From DATBGS01 sp036557885 (GTDB taxonomy: Bacteria > Chloroflexota > Ktedonobacteria > Ktedonobacterales > DATBGS01), in assembly GCA_036557885.1 (NCBI GenBank), contig DATBGS010000047.1:1-64000 (forward strand): a stretch of DNA of 64,000 bases. The letters are read 5' to 3'. Under the pieces are notes generated by a model. That model was not told the DNA's origin, ran no database searches, and worked only from the letters and a program-made list of their open reading frames with translations. The position numbers were made by a program, and so were the translations under genes. This document shows, piece by piece, positions 8,189 to 17,331 of the stretch. Positions within the stretch are counted from its first letter, which is position 1. Every line of letters starts with the position of its first letter.

Positions 8189-8492
8189 ACCAGTATTACA
8201 CCATACTTATGCCAGAAAAGCAAATGGGAGAAATGACTACTATTGGCTCTCTCTGTCTATAATTCCTAAGAACAATCCCAACACTCAGAAGCGCAAAAGC
8301 TTCCAAGGGGAGAGGCAGTTCAGCAGCATCCTACTACGCTGCTCTTGTTCGCTCTCAACGTTATTCCAGTATCGCTCTTTTTATCTATCTACAAGAATGC
8401 TCTCATACTGCTCCATGAAAGTCTCCTGGCGCAAGAATAACACATCCATTGCTAGAGCGCAATGGTAGTTTTCTCAATATACTATCGCTCCT
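8189..8492. other. Non-coding gap containing the unresolved left end of the TnpB element
   Basis: No gene is supported in these 304 bases. Part must be the left end of the TnpB element and part the former spacer between the GAP1-like gene and the membrane pair, but I cannot place the junction. On the minus strand CCAATAGTAG near 8240 resembles the right-end segment GCAATAGTTG. Confidence 0.4.
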
Positions 8493-11400
8493 TCACCAAA
8501 AGGACCAAACCCCAAAGAGTGAGAGCAACAAAACAACCAGCAGAGCGAAGGCTGCCACAAGCAGCGGGCCGAGAACGAGGATGATGAGCTTGCTCTTTCT
8601 GAGCAGTTTGCCCTTTCCCGCAGGTGTCTGGCCCTGCGGCTGATTCCTGTCGGCTTTCCGCAGGCGGCGATAGCTTTTCCACGCCTCCCGAAAATCAGGG
8701 GGTGCCCACTCCAAGCACAGGTCAATCTCCTTGAGGTGTTTCTTCTCCAACTCCTCCAACGCAGGCTCTATGTACAACCTCAGGAATGGGTAGGGTGAAT
8801 GCGGGTTGTCGGGAGCCTGCAACAACGATAAGGAGCTTCGCTTCAGCTCAAATGGATAGAGCAGATACGGTTCAAGCTTTTTAGCCAGCAAGTGTGGCAT
8901 GGGAGTCTTCGCTTTCACTTGCTTGACCAGCAGCGTATACAGCTCGAAGCGATCTTTGTAGCCGAGTGGTTTGCTCAGCGTTTCCAAGACATCGTGGAGG
9001 CCAACCCGGCTTTGAATCAAATCAGCAAGCCCAGGAATCAAGACGGCTTGAACGGGAGCTTGTTGTTCAATGTGCACCTGCCGGAGCGCGTGGGCTAATT
9101 CACGCAACCGCCTGGGCTGCAAGTCTGGGTAGTAACGAAACTGGTCAATAATCCGCCAGCTTGCTTCCAGGTCAGAACCACGCGCATGCTCCGAGGTTTC
9201 CGCATACCTGAGTGTTCCTGTCTGGGTCAGGGCCTGCTGCGGAACTGAAGGGGCAGACGACAGCGGGCGAGGTTGCCAGAAATCCGGGCCTGTCACCTCA
9301 TTGACGAGGGGAGGAGATTGAATTTGCCCCTGTCCTGGCAGCCCTGCGTCTGGAATAGCTTGCGGCGGGGAGGTGGACTGTTGAGCCGGTGGAACTTCCA
9401 CCGCGCGATTTTGGGGTGGATTATCCGCTTCAGGCGTTCGGACAACAACCCCTACTTCCTGCGCTTGCCCGGCTTGCTCTTGGTCGGGCTGCCCTTCCCC
9501 GGCAGAATCCGCTGGCGGAGGCGCTGGAGGTTCGCTCTGCTTTTCTCGAAGAAACTCCTTGACGGCGCTCGAAACCTGCTCATCTGCTAACACACCCGGC
9601 GCAAACCGCCGCATAAACTCCGACCGCTCCTCTGGAGCCAACGCGGCGGTCTTCCAATATTTCTCCGCTACCTCGCGCTTGAGCTTAGGAGATGAAAGCA
9701 TCTCGGCCAGCAAGTAGAACTTATCCTGGGCGGGAAAGCGCCCCATCAACCCAACCCAGGCACCCGGATTCTCTTTTGGTGGCGCAACGGCCTGCAACAG
9801 ATGCACCCAACTGCTCAATGGCTCCTGTCCCTGGTCGTCAAAGTGGTCTTCCACCTGGCGTTTCGCCCGCTCCACACAGGTGTCCAGAGGCTTGCTGAGC
9901 AAGGCTTTGCCTGCTGGCTCCTGCGCCACCTGCTGGATCTGCCTGATCAGGAGTTTTTGCCGTTCCTGGTCGCGCGGGGCCAGCCGCGCCAGGTAACCCA
10001 CCAGCGCATGCAGCAGCCGGGGACCGCGATGCCGAGCCTGAATCAAATCGCTCCCCACCTCCTCCAGCACCACGTCCTCCTCCTCCGCCTGCAAATGCGC
10101 CAGCTCCCAAAGGCGCTCCACCTGCGCGGTAGACACCCCTGAAACCGCCAGCAGCGCACACAATAAGACCACTTTGCCCCGACAGCCCTGCTGCGCCAAC
10201 TGCTCGAAGAACCCGATGAGCGGTTCGCGGTACGGCGCCTGAGCAAATAACTCTGGCAGGGCCGTCTTGGCAAACCAGCTTCCATACTTCTCCACCAGCC
10301 CCAGCGCTTGCTTAGGTAGTGGAGTGGTTGGAGCTTCTAGCAAGCTTGCGAACATAGCCAGATACCAGTTGGCTGGCAGACCCTGCCCAAACAACTTCTC
10401 GAAGTCCGACCAGGTTCCCTTCAGCCAGGGCAGCACCTGCTCCCACCGCAGATTCTCGATTTTGGCGCAAGCATTGAGCAGCCAGGACTGGAATGACTCC
10501 GGCAGCTCTGGTCCCGGCCTGAGCGCCTCCAGCAGCTTTACCCAGGGATCCGGGTTACTTTCCGGCGGTGCCAGGTCTGGTAGCGCCTCCTGGAAAAACG
10601 ACAGCCGTTTGAGCTGCTGTTTATCTCGCGCATCCGCAATGATCCACCGAGCGGACAGATCGGCCCACTCGTCCAACACCTTGATTAGCCCCACGCTTGA
10701 GCTTTTTCTGCTGCGCGGAATTAAACTCTTCAGTGAGCTACGCACCCAGCCATCCTGGCCGACCCCGGCGCGAGTGCGCACCTCCTTAATGGTTCTCTTG
10801 CCCATCTGCTGCCTCCAGTTGTCATCGGTCAGCAGCAGTTCAAACACCCCTTCCAAGGCGCCAGACTGCCCGCGCTCCTCCAGGAGAGACGCAGCCTCAT
10901 CAGCATTCAAACGGGCAGCCCGAAACAGGCGAACAATATGCTCCTGATCCAGGGTTCTTGGAGCCAACAGAGCCTCAAGAAGCACCTTCTTCTGTTCCGA
11001 CTTCCCCCCAGCTTGAACAAACGCCGCCAAAAACTGCTCCAATGCTTCCCATTCCGTTCGGTCACGCACCAGCGCTCCAAAGGTAGCGATAAAAATGCCA
11101 GCGTACTTCGACACCAGCGCCCTAGCATTTTCTGGGAAGGGTTGGCGAAGCCAGTTGTGCATGATAAACCGATACCAGGTCTCAGGATAACCAAAAGTCG
11201 CCACTGTCTCGAATATCTGCCAGGGGAAAGCCAACCAGAAGGGCAAGAACTGCTCATCCAGAAGATCGGGAATGCGTAGCCAATTACGCCACAACAGGTT
11301 ACGGCCCTCACGCTTTGTCGGCTTGAGCTTAGCCCCACTCAGTCTCTTAAAGAGTTCAGCCCACTCTTCGGGGGCCGCGTCCGCCGGGGCAGCCGCCTCC

Positions 11401-12689
11401 ATCACCTCAAACGCCACCAGAGCCTGGGCTTCATCCGCTTTACGCAACGCGCTCTCTCCACTGGCAGCCGCATCGCGAGCCAGCCGCAGCAAACTCTGTC
11501 CCAAGGGACGCTGAGGCGAGATCGCTGCTTGCTGGCGCAGCATCTTGAGCAGCGGCTCCGCTTGCTCTTTCCACACCTTCGGTTGAGTGCTGGCAAGGTT
11601 CATCAGGGCCACCTGGAAAGCGGGCAGGTCAAGGTCGCCCTCCGCCGAGGCTGGTTCGCGCAGTGAAGAGAGGATAGCCTGTAGCGAGATATTGCCACGC
11701 ACCACATACTCATAAGCAGCAAGAAAATCCTTGACGGTGGTGACCCGCTGGTTTTCCGCCCGCCTCTTGAGACTCTCCAGCGCCTCGCGCCCCTGGTTTT
11801 TCACCAACGCGGCGGCGGCAAACTGGGCAAAGTCAGCCTCCAGCGTGCCGCGTGCTTCCCGCAACTGTCGAGAAGGCTCGCCCGTATACCAGTTCACCGC
11901 CAGCCCGCCCCAGTCCAACGGCAGGCGGGCCAGGGGGCCTGGATCCCCTTTCTGCGCGGTGGAGGACCAGCATGTCCCCACAATCATCGCCTTGCTGCTC
12001 GTCGCCGTTTTCTCATAGGTACTGAAGGTGAGTTCGCGCATCAGCCCACTGGACACAGCATGCGTTAAGCCCCAGATCAAGCGAGCCACCACATCGGGAT
12101 GAGCCGCAATATACACCTGCTGCTCTTGCTCCACCACCAGCAAAAACGCCAGAATCACCCATTCCAATTCTTGTTGCAAGCCTTGCAGATCAGCCTCAGT
12201 CAACACCCCAGGCTGGCGCCCGCTCAGATCATCAGCAACCTGAGGAAGTGAGAGATCATCAGGCTTCAGCGACTCCGCCGAGTATTGCCAAAACCTCGAT
12301 TTCCACAGCCTGATCGCATCGCGGGCTGTCAACGTCTTCTCATGCGCGTGCTCCGCATACGGCTTGGGAAGCCCATCAAGCATATGGGTGAAATAAAACG
12401 CCCGATGGTAGGCATCATACCCGGCATGGCGTTTGCTCACTAAGATGCGACGCGGCTCCTTCGGGTTCTTCCCTGGTTTGATGAAGGCCAGACATGTAGC
12501 TGTCTCCTCTGGCTTCAACACGCTAGCCTCTCGTTCTTGAGGGAGATCGTAGCGCACATGCAGTCCCAGCTCTTGAAAGTTTTCTGGCGTGGTGACCACA
12601 TTCACCAGGTTTTTTGAGGCTGCCCGCACCCGTAACCCCGTCGCTACGCCAAACCCAACAGAGGACCACGTATACCAGAGTTGCTCCAT
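8493..12689 (-). CDS. GAP1-like GTPase-associated protein with C-terminal membrane anchor
   Basis: A 1398-residue protein. The N terminus (MEQLWYTWSSVGFGVATGL, then VRAAS) matches my recollection of the GTPase-associated protein 1 (GAP1) N-terminal domain; a ~200-residue globular region follows (HAGYDAYHRAFYFTHMLDG, and HAVSSGLMRELTFSTYE near residue 220). The middle ~300-1040 is predicted alpha-helical without catalytic motifs. A Pro/Gln-rich linker (~1050-1150) precedes a helical segment and a final transmembrane helix (LIILVLGPLLVAAFALLVV, ~1370-1390), which would tether it to the membrane. It follows the GTPase gene by 79 bases in the operon. The GAP1 label is from memory of the family; the membrane anchor and domain order are seen directly. 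It probably scaffolds or senses for the GTPase. Confidence 0.7.
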   Translation of the reverse strand: MEQLWYTWSSVGFGVATGLRVRAASKNLVNVVTTPENFQELGLHVRYDLPQEREASVLKPEETATCLAFIKPGKNPKEPRRILVSKRHAGYDAYHRAFYFTHMLDGLPKPYAEHAHEKTLTARDAIRLWKSRFWQYSAESLKPDDLSLPQVADDLSGRQPGVLTEADLQGLQQELEWVILAFLLVVEQEQQVYIAAHPDVVARLIWGLTHAVSSGLMRELTFSTYEKTATSSKAMIVGTCWSSTAQKGDPGPLARLPLDWGGLAVNWYTGEPSRQLREARGTLEADFAQFAAAALVKNQGREALESLKRRAENQRVTTVKDFLAAYEYVVRGNISLQAILSSLREPASAEGDLDLPAFQVALMNLASTQPKVWKEQAEPLLKMLRQQAAISPQRPLGQSLLRLARDAAASGESALRKADEAQALVAFEVMEAAAPADAAPEEWAELFKRLSGAKLKPTKREGRNLLWRNWLRIPDLLDEQFLPFWLAFPWQIFETVATFGYPETWYRFIMHNWLRQPFPENARALVSKYAGIFIATFGALVRDRTEWEALEQFLAAFVQAGGKSEQKKVLLEALLAPRTLDQEHIVRLFRAARLNADEAASLLEERGQSGALEGVFELLLTDDNWRQQMGKRTIKEVRTRAGVGQDGWVRSSLKSLIPRSRKSSSVGLIKVLDEWADLSARWIIADARDKQQLKRLSFFQEALPDLAPPESNPDPWVKLLEALRPGPELPESFQSWLLNACAKIENLRWEQVLPWLKGTWSDFEKLFGQGLPANWYLAMFASLLEAPTTPLPKQALGLVEKYGSWFAKTALPELFAQAPYREPLIGFFEQLAQQGCRGKVVLLCALLAVSGVSTAQVERLWELAHLQAEEEDVVLEEVGSDLIQARHRGPRLLHALVGYLARLAPRDQERQKLLIRQIQQVAQEPAGKALLSKPLDTCVERAKRQVEDHFDDQGQEPLSSWVHLLQAVAPPKENPGAWVGLMGRFPAQDKFYLLAEMLSSPKLKREVAEKYWKTAALAPEERSEFMRRFAPGVLADEQVSSAVKEFLREKQSEPPAPPPADSAGEGQPDQEQAGQAQEVGVVVRTPEADNPPQNRAVEVPPAQQSTSPPQAIPDAGLPGQGQIQSPPLVNEVTGPDFWQPRPLSSAPSVPQQALTQTGTLRYAETSEHARGSDLEASWRIIDQFRYYPDLQPRRLRELAHALRQVHIEQQAPVQAVLIPGLADLIQSRVGLHDVLETLSKPLGYKDRFELYTLLVKQVKAKTPMPHLLAKKLEPYLLYPFELKRSSLSLLQAPDNPHSPYPFLRLYIEPALEELEKKHLKEIDLCLEWAPPDFREAWKSYRRLRKADRNQPQGQTPAGKGKLLRKSKLIILVLGPLLVAAFALLVVLLLSLFGVWSFW

Positions 12690-12768
12690 AGGAAATCACC
12701 GCCTTCTTCTGTTTTCAGCGATGTTTGCAAAAAGCCTGTTGCATCCCCGTGAACGAGCAGGCCGTATA

Positions 12769-13944
12769 CTACACAGTCAGAATACCAAGTTGCAAGAGAA
12801 CCCACAGTAGTGGATCAAGACAACGAATTGGCTCAACCTTCTGATACGTGCCGTCCGGCTGCTTGTCGTGTCCCGTTGCCGAGATCGCAAAATACCCAAC
12901 ACGACTGGTACGCTCAGGAACGGAGAGCAACGGCTGATCACCATAGGTTTGAAGAAAGCTGTACACTTCCCTTTGCACAAAGTGCAGATCATGCAGCAGG
13001 GCTGTTCTGTGCGTGTAGGGTGCTTGCTGCCTGCGAACAAAATAGGGTTGATTGGTCAAGCCCTGGATGGACTTCAAAAGGTCCGACTTGGACAATGTCA
13101 CAGCAATGGGAAGAGTCAGCCGTGACCCCGGCGGCAACCCCATCATTTGCGTAATCAATTCCAGCACATTGTTCAACACAGTAATCGCCTTATCAACGCG
13201 CACCTGTGCGCCAGGTTGCTGTGGGGCAGGGCGCAGGTGATAAGGCAAATTCCTGACAATCCCATCCATCTTTTGCGGATCAGCAAGCAAGATGATAGCT
13301 GAGGCATGCAGCAGGTAGCGTCTGTACCGCACCGCCTGATCTTGTTGCACAATTTGCTCCCCCGCCGCATCATAAATGAGCAGGTGAACTATCCGTGTGG
13401 CTGCTTCCGGTCCTGGCACGGGAAACGCCATACGGTAGACCAACGGCCTGCTGATGGGATCAAAACTTGGGTTGGTTAACGGAATCTCTCGCTGCCCAAC
13501 AAACAGCGGCTCATAGTAGTTCTTGTTATACTCTTCCTCGGTGGGGCCATCGGCCTTCAACTCGGTATACCCGATCAAATCCTGCCGCAGAGCCTGGAGT
13601 TCATTGATCATTGCAGCAATGTAATGGCTTTTGCCAGAGGCCCCAGCACCAACAATCGCAATGATAAAATTCTCTACCTTGCTGCTGTCGAAATAGAGCG
13701 GCAACAGCTCCAGACAATGGGGGCACCGGCGTCGTGCCTGCTCATGCACAAGCTTTCTATTGCCAGTCAGGCGTACCGGCATGACCCGCCGATAGGACCG
13801 CTTCCAGATATTTTTAGGCGCCCCCACCATTTCTCTCTTGTTGATCGAAGACCAAACTGCGCACTCACCGGGGTAGACATCCTCAAAACAAAATGGGCAC
13901 TGCACGGTGCGAAAGGGATTGCGCACCGGGTTCTGGAACTGCAT
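12769..13944 (-). CDS. Zinc-ribbon TRAFAC-like GTPase (DO-GTPase type)
   Basis: A 391-residue protein. The first ATG (13953) touches the GGAGG sequence, so the ATG at 13944, 9 bases after it, is the likely start. An N-terminal zinc ribbon has CPFC (Cys16/19) and CPHC (Cys74/77). The GTPase core follows: P-loop GAGASGKS (99-106), a switch-II-like YDAAGEQ with the DxxG pattern, and a base-recognition loop TLSKSD in place of NKxD. This combination matches the GTPase2-type double-GTPase family reported with GAP1 and vWA proteins. It sits between the kinase gene (33-42 bases) and GAP1-like gene and is probably the switch of the system. Confidence 0.75.
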   Translation of the reverse strand: MQFQNPVRNPFRTVQCPFCFEDVYPGECAVWSSINKREMVGAPKNIWKRSYRRVMPVRLTGNRKLVHEQARRRCPHCLELLPLYFDSSKVENFIIAIVGAGASGKSHYIAAMINELQALRQDLIGYTELKADGPTEEEYNKNYYEPLFVGQREIPLTNPSFDPISRPLVYRMAFPVPGPEAATRIVHLLIYDAAGEQIVQQDQAVRYRRYLLHASAIILLADPQKMDGIVRNLPYHLRPAPQQPGAQVRVDKAITVLNNVLELITQMMGLPPGSRLTLPIAVTLSKSDLLKSIQGLTNQPYFVRRQQAPYTHRTALLHDLHFVQREVYSFLQTYGDQPLLSVPERTSRVGYFAISATGHDKQPDGTYQKVEPIRCLDPLLWVLLQLGILTV

Positions 13945-13986
13945 AGACACCATCCTCCAACAGACATTGCCGAGGAAAATACGAGA

Positions 13987-16900
13987 TCAGTTGACCTCCA
14001 CCGGAGAATCAACGATGGTCAACCAGGTCGAGTCGCTCGTATTAGCTGGAAAGACGCGGATCACGCTTTTTTTAGGCCAACCAGACACATTGAGCTGGAG
14101 CAAGGTATGAAATCGCAAACCACTGTCTCCGCTGATACGTGTCACCGTGTCGCCATCGTTTGCGCTGGTTGGTGCATTGCCTGCTTTCCGCACAATGATC
14201 AATTCAGGAAGAGGTTCACCATTCCCCGTCTCCACTTCCAGATACAATGTTCCTCCTTTTTTCGTCAAATTGTAACGCACCTGGCACGGCAGGCGCGCCT
14301 CGGCGCGTGCCGAGGCGTCACGCCCCTCTGAATAGTACCAGACAGAATCCATCTTGCCTGCCTGCTCCTTCAAGGCAGCATACACCTGCACATAGAGCCG
14401 CGCGACGCGGCCAATCCGCAGTTGGCATTTGTTCTGCTGGCTGTATGCCGCCCGTTCAATCAACAAGAATCCATCCTCCCGGTCGCGCTTCTCTGGATGT
14501 TTAGGCCAGCGCTCCTTCCGCCAGACAAGCGCCACATGCTGAATCAAGGCATCTGCGGGCCAGTCCCAGGTGGCAACTAAATCTTCGCCTTGAATCTGTG
14601 CCTGGAGTTGGTGGGGGTCTTGAGCCGCAACAAACCAGCGCCTTGCCAGCGCCACATGCGGGTCAGCAATGGGGTTCCCCGTTGTCCGTTCCAATTCCTC
14701 CGCAATTGAAAGTACGGCCCGGTACTTCTTCTGTGTATAGGCGTGCTCCAGGCGCTGGCGGGTCTGGGCATGGGTAATCCAGTTCAGCTCCTCCTGAGTA
14801 AAATCGCTAAATTGCCCAACCAGCGTTTTATCAAAGCGCTGCAACAGCCGCGTGTCATCGCGAATCAGGATGGCCGCCCGCACATCCTGGTACATCTCCT
14901 TAAATGCCTGGGCCGCTTGCAGCAATTGACGCTCTGCAAGCGTCACATTTTTACAATCATCCAGTAGTGGAGCAGCATACGCCCCTAAAATGTCCAGCGC
15001 CTTTGCGCCTTTCACCGAAGCCACCTGGCGGAACCTGCGCAACGCCTCCAGTCGGCGCCGGGCAAGATCAACTCGCCTGGCCTCCTCCTGAGAAAAAATA
15101 GCCCCAGAGCGATGAAAAGCCAGCCGCAGCGCCTCGCTCGCCACAACCAGCGCCTCATCATCCCCATCCTTCCCATCATCGTAAGCGCGCACGAAGTTAC
15201 GCGCTGCCTCCAGGCGCTTGCGCTCCTCTCGCCCCAGGCTCTTTGTCTTTTCTAACTGCGCTGGAAATGCCTGCACCACCTGGCGGGGCGTTCCCATATT
15301 CAAGACCCGGCGAAACCCCTCCAGCAGCGTCACACGCTCCTGCGCCAGCTTGACCCACTGCTCTTGTGCCTCGGTGAACCGAAAAAACGCCGCGTGACTG
15401 GAGCGCGCAATCTCCGCGCGGATGGCGCTGGTTTCCGCCTCATTCTTGTCCTGGCATGCCTGCGCAAAGCGGCTTGCCAGGTCCAATTGAACACGCTCCG
15501 CCGGAGTCAACCCTTTATACCCCTGAAGCAGCGAAGCACCAGCTGCAATCGGTTCAATCCAGCGATCCCTCAGCGCCAGGCGAAACTTCACCAGCGCTTC
15601 CCGGCGCCGCTGCGCCAGCCCCAGGCGAGCCGTCTGAGCTGCGCTCAAAATAAAACTGTCCTGGTGTTGAAAATTCTCCACCTCCGCTTTCGCCGCCAGA
15701 ATGGGATCATCATGCTCATCCTGCTCGAAAGCAGCCATATACATCGCGGCAAGCTCCCCGCGCTTCCGCTCATCTTGCGCCAGCTTTCGGTGCTGTTGAA
15801 CCTGCACAAAGGAGTGCGCAATGAGGTGCATCTCCTTCTTCTTCAGCGCCTCGCGGAAGCGCGTCAGCGCTGTAACCAGGTCGCCAGCATCCTTGACGCG
15901 CTGCGCCTCCGCTGAAGTCAAGACAAAACGCTTCTGATGAGGAGATTGTTGGATCGCCTCCCACGTGGCAGCCAGCTTTTCCTCATCATTCCCCAGGTAA
16001 GCGCTCCAGAACTCCTGCGCCAGATCCGCCTGCTGACGCTCATCGGTCGTCAGGCCGGAGTTGGTGCGCACCAGAGCCGAAAACTGCGCCGCAATCTGCT
16101 GGGGGCGGCCCGCCTGGAGCGCGGCGCGCAAGAGCCGCAGCGCCTCCAGCCGCTTGCGGGCCGCTTCTACTTGCGCGACATGCCGCCGCGCCGCTGGATA
16201 CGTGGTGAGCGGCGGCACCCACAGCTTCACAACCTGCTCATCATCGTCAGCAGTAATAGCCTGCTCCAACTCCTCAAACGCCATCTGGAGAGGGTCAGAA
16301 ACCGCTGGAGCAAAGCGCACCTGCTGCACTCGCTGCTGGCAGGCTTTCTTGAGCACCTGGAGTGCCTGCTTGAGCCGAGGCTCATTCATCTGCTCCAATT
16401 CCCGCAATAACCCGGATGCGACTGGATTCTTAAAATCCATGTGCTTAAAGAGCAGATTGGTATCTGTCGGCTTCCCCTGGGCATTGCGCGTGATATACTT
16501 CCCCCACAGGTCTGGCTGCACCTGGAGCGCGCGCAGCGCCGTATAGATCACCAGCGCCGGGAACTCGTCCATCCATTCATCATACTGGCGAGCATCCCAA
16601 TGCTGGTAATCCACCTGTCCCACAGGGGTCACTTGCTTCCCGGCAAAGCTGGGAATATAGACGCCATCATAATCCACCAGCACCATGTGCCCATTCTGGC
16701 GAATCATCACATTCTCGGCGGCCAGGTCGCCATGCGCCACCCCCGCCTGACGCAGCTTCTCCATCACCTTCACCCACTGATCTGCCAGAGCCGCCAGCCC
16801 AGCCTGGTCGCGCGCCTGGCACAGCACATCCACCCGCTGAAGCAGCGTCTCCCCCTCCACCCACTCCATATCAATGATGGGATACTCCCTGGGCTGGTTG

Positions 16901-17241
16901 GGCGGGTCTTTGACTTTAATCCCCGGATCATAAAACGTAAACGGCACGGTAATATCGGGCAGATGCTGGCGAAAATAGCCGCCCAGTTTCATGTAGCGTT
17001 CCTGGGTATCAGAGGAAACAGCATTAAAAAAGCAGCGCAACGCATGGGGAGTCCCGCTTTTGCCAAGAAAGCGATAGACCACGGCATTCCCCCCATTGAT
17101 GCCATACGCCTTTGGCACCGGCCCCACCCGTGTCGCCTGGGTAAACAGATCCACCTGGCCTTCTTTCAGTTCAGGATCGGATACCCGCAAGGTGGCGCGC
17201 GCCAGCCTGATAGCCTCGTCATAATCACCACGTGAAGGCAT
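13987..17241 (-). CDS. Ser/Thr kinase-like protein with five helical repeats
   Basis: A 1084-residue protein. Kinase fold at ~40-300: catalytic loop HGDLAAEN (170-177) and a DFG-equivalent DYDG (190-193). The VAIK lysine position appears to be Arg (HALRCF, ~67-72), as in some bacterial relatives, so activity is not certain. From ~364 to 825 there are about five repeats of ~90 residues, each with an ALxxFRxAL helix, an LTxxERxxxxLAxxF helix and an FxxTxAExxRVxxA helix. A beta-rich C terminus (~840-1084) looks immunoglobulin- or fibronectin-like. The repeat also occurs in the phosphatase encoded just upstream. Likely phosphorylates a partner in the operon; substrate unknown. Confidence 0.75.
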   Translation of the reverse strand: MPSRGDYDEAIRLARATLRVSDPELKEGQVDLFTQATRVGPVPKAYGINGGNAVVYRFLGKSGTPHALRCFFNAVSSDTQERYMKLGGYFRQHLPDITVPFTFYDPGIKVKDPPNQPREYPIIDMEWVEGETLLQRVDVLCQARDQAGLAALADQWVKVMEKLRQAGVAHGDLAAENVMIRQNGHMVLVDYDGVYIPSFAGKQVTPVGQVDYQHWDARQYDEWMDEFPALVIYTALRALQVQPDLWGKYITRNAQGKPTDTNLLFKHMDFKNPVASGLLRELEQMNEPRLKQALQVLKKACQQRVQQVRFAPAVSDPLQMAFEELEQAITADDDEQVVKLWVPPLTTYPAARRHVAQVEAARKRLEALRLLRAALQAGRPQQIAAQFSALVRTNSGLTTDERQQADLAQEFWSAYLGNDEEKLAATWEAIQQSPHQKRFVLTSAEAQRVKDAGDLVTALTRFREALKKKEMHLIAHSFVQVQQHRKLAQDERKRGELAAMYMAAFEQDEHDDPILAAKAEVENFQHQDSFILSAAQTARLGLAQRRREALVKFRLALRDRWIEPIAAGASLLQGYKGLTPAERVQLDLASRFAQACQDKNEAETSAIRAEIARSSHAAFFRFTEAQEQWVKLAQERVTLLEGFRRVLNMGTPRQVVQAFPAQLEKTKSLGREERKRLEAARNFVRAYDDGKDGDDEALVVASEALRLAFHRSGAIFSQEEARRVDLARRRLEALRRFRQVASVKGAKALDILGAYAAPLLDDCKNVTLAERQLLQAAQAFKEMYQDVRAAILIRDDTRLLQRFDKTLVGQFSDFTQEELNWITHAQTRQRLEHAYTQKKYRAVLSIAEELERTTGNPIADPHVALARRWFVAAQDPHQLQAQIQGEDLVATWDWPADALIQHVALVWRKERWPKHPEKRDREDGFLLIERAAYSQQNKCQLRIGRVARLYVQVYAALKEQAGKMDSVWYYSEGRDASARAEARLPCQVRYNLTKKGGTLYLEVETGNGEPLPELIIVRKAGNAPTSANDGDTVTRISGDSGLRFHTLLQLNVSGWPKKSVIRVFPANTSDSTWLTIVDSPVEVN

Positions 17242-17331
17242 AGCACGTTACCCCTAACACCCCTTTGGCGCCGGTGCCCCATCTTCTGTCCTTGAGGGCA
17301 AAAGACCAGCGTTTTGAGAGCCATCTGCTCG

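Larger units (their letters stand above)
6723..8270 (-). mobile_element. TnpB-only IS200/IS605-type element with RHH gene
   Basis: The element contains an RHH gene and tnpB but no tnpA transposase. Its right end is set at 6723, where similarity to the solo copy at 4343-4419 stops. A small subterminal hairpin, CAACTA (6742-6747) with TAGTTG (6753-6758), lies inside this end. The left end is not resolved; it should lie between the RHH start (8188) and the 3' end of the GAP1-like gene, and 8270 is only a nominal limit. Without tnpA it would depend on a transposase supplied elsewhere. It separates the GAP1-like gene from the membrane pair on the same strand. Confidence 0.65.

Noticed and set aside
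10267..10947. Long plus-strand open frame (226 codons) inside the GAP1-like gene
   Set aside because: It lies wholly antisense to a well-supported gene, is Ser-rich and repeats no known motif; a shadow of codon bias in G+C-rich DNA.
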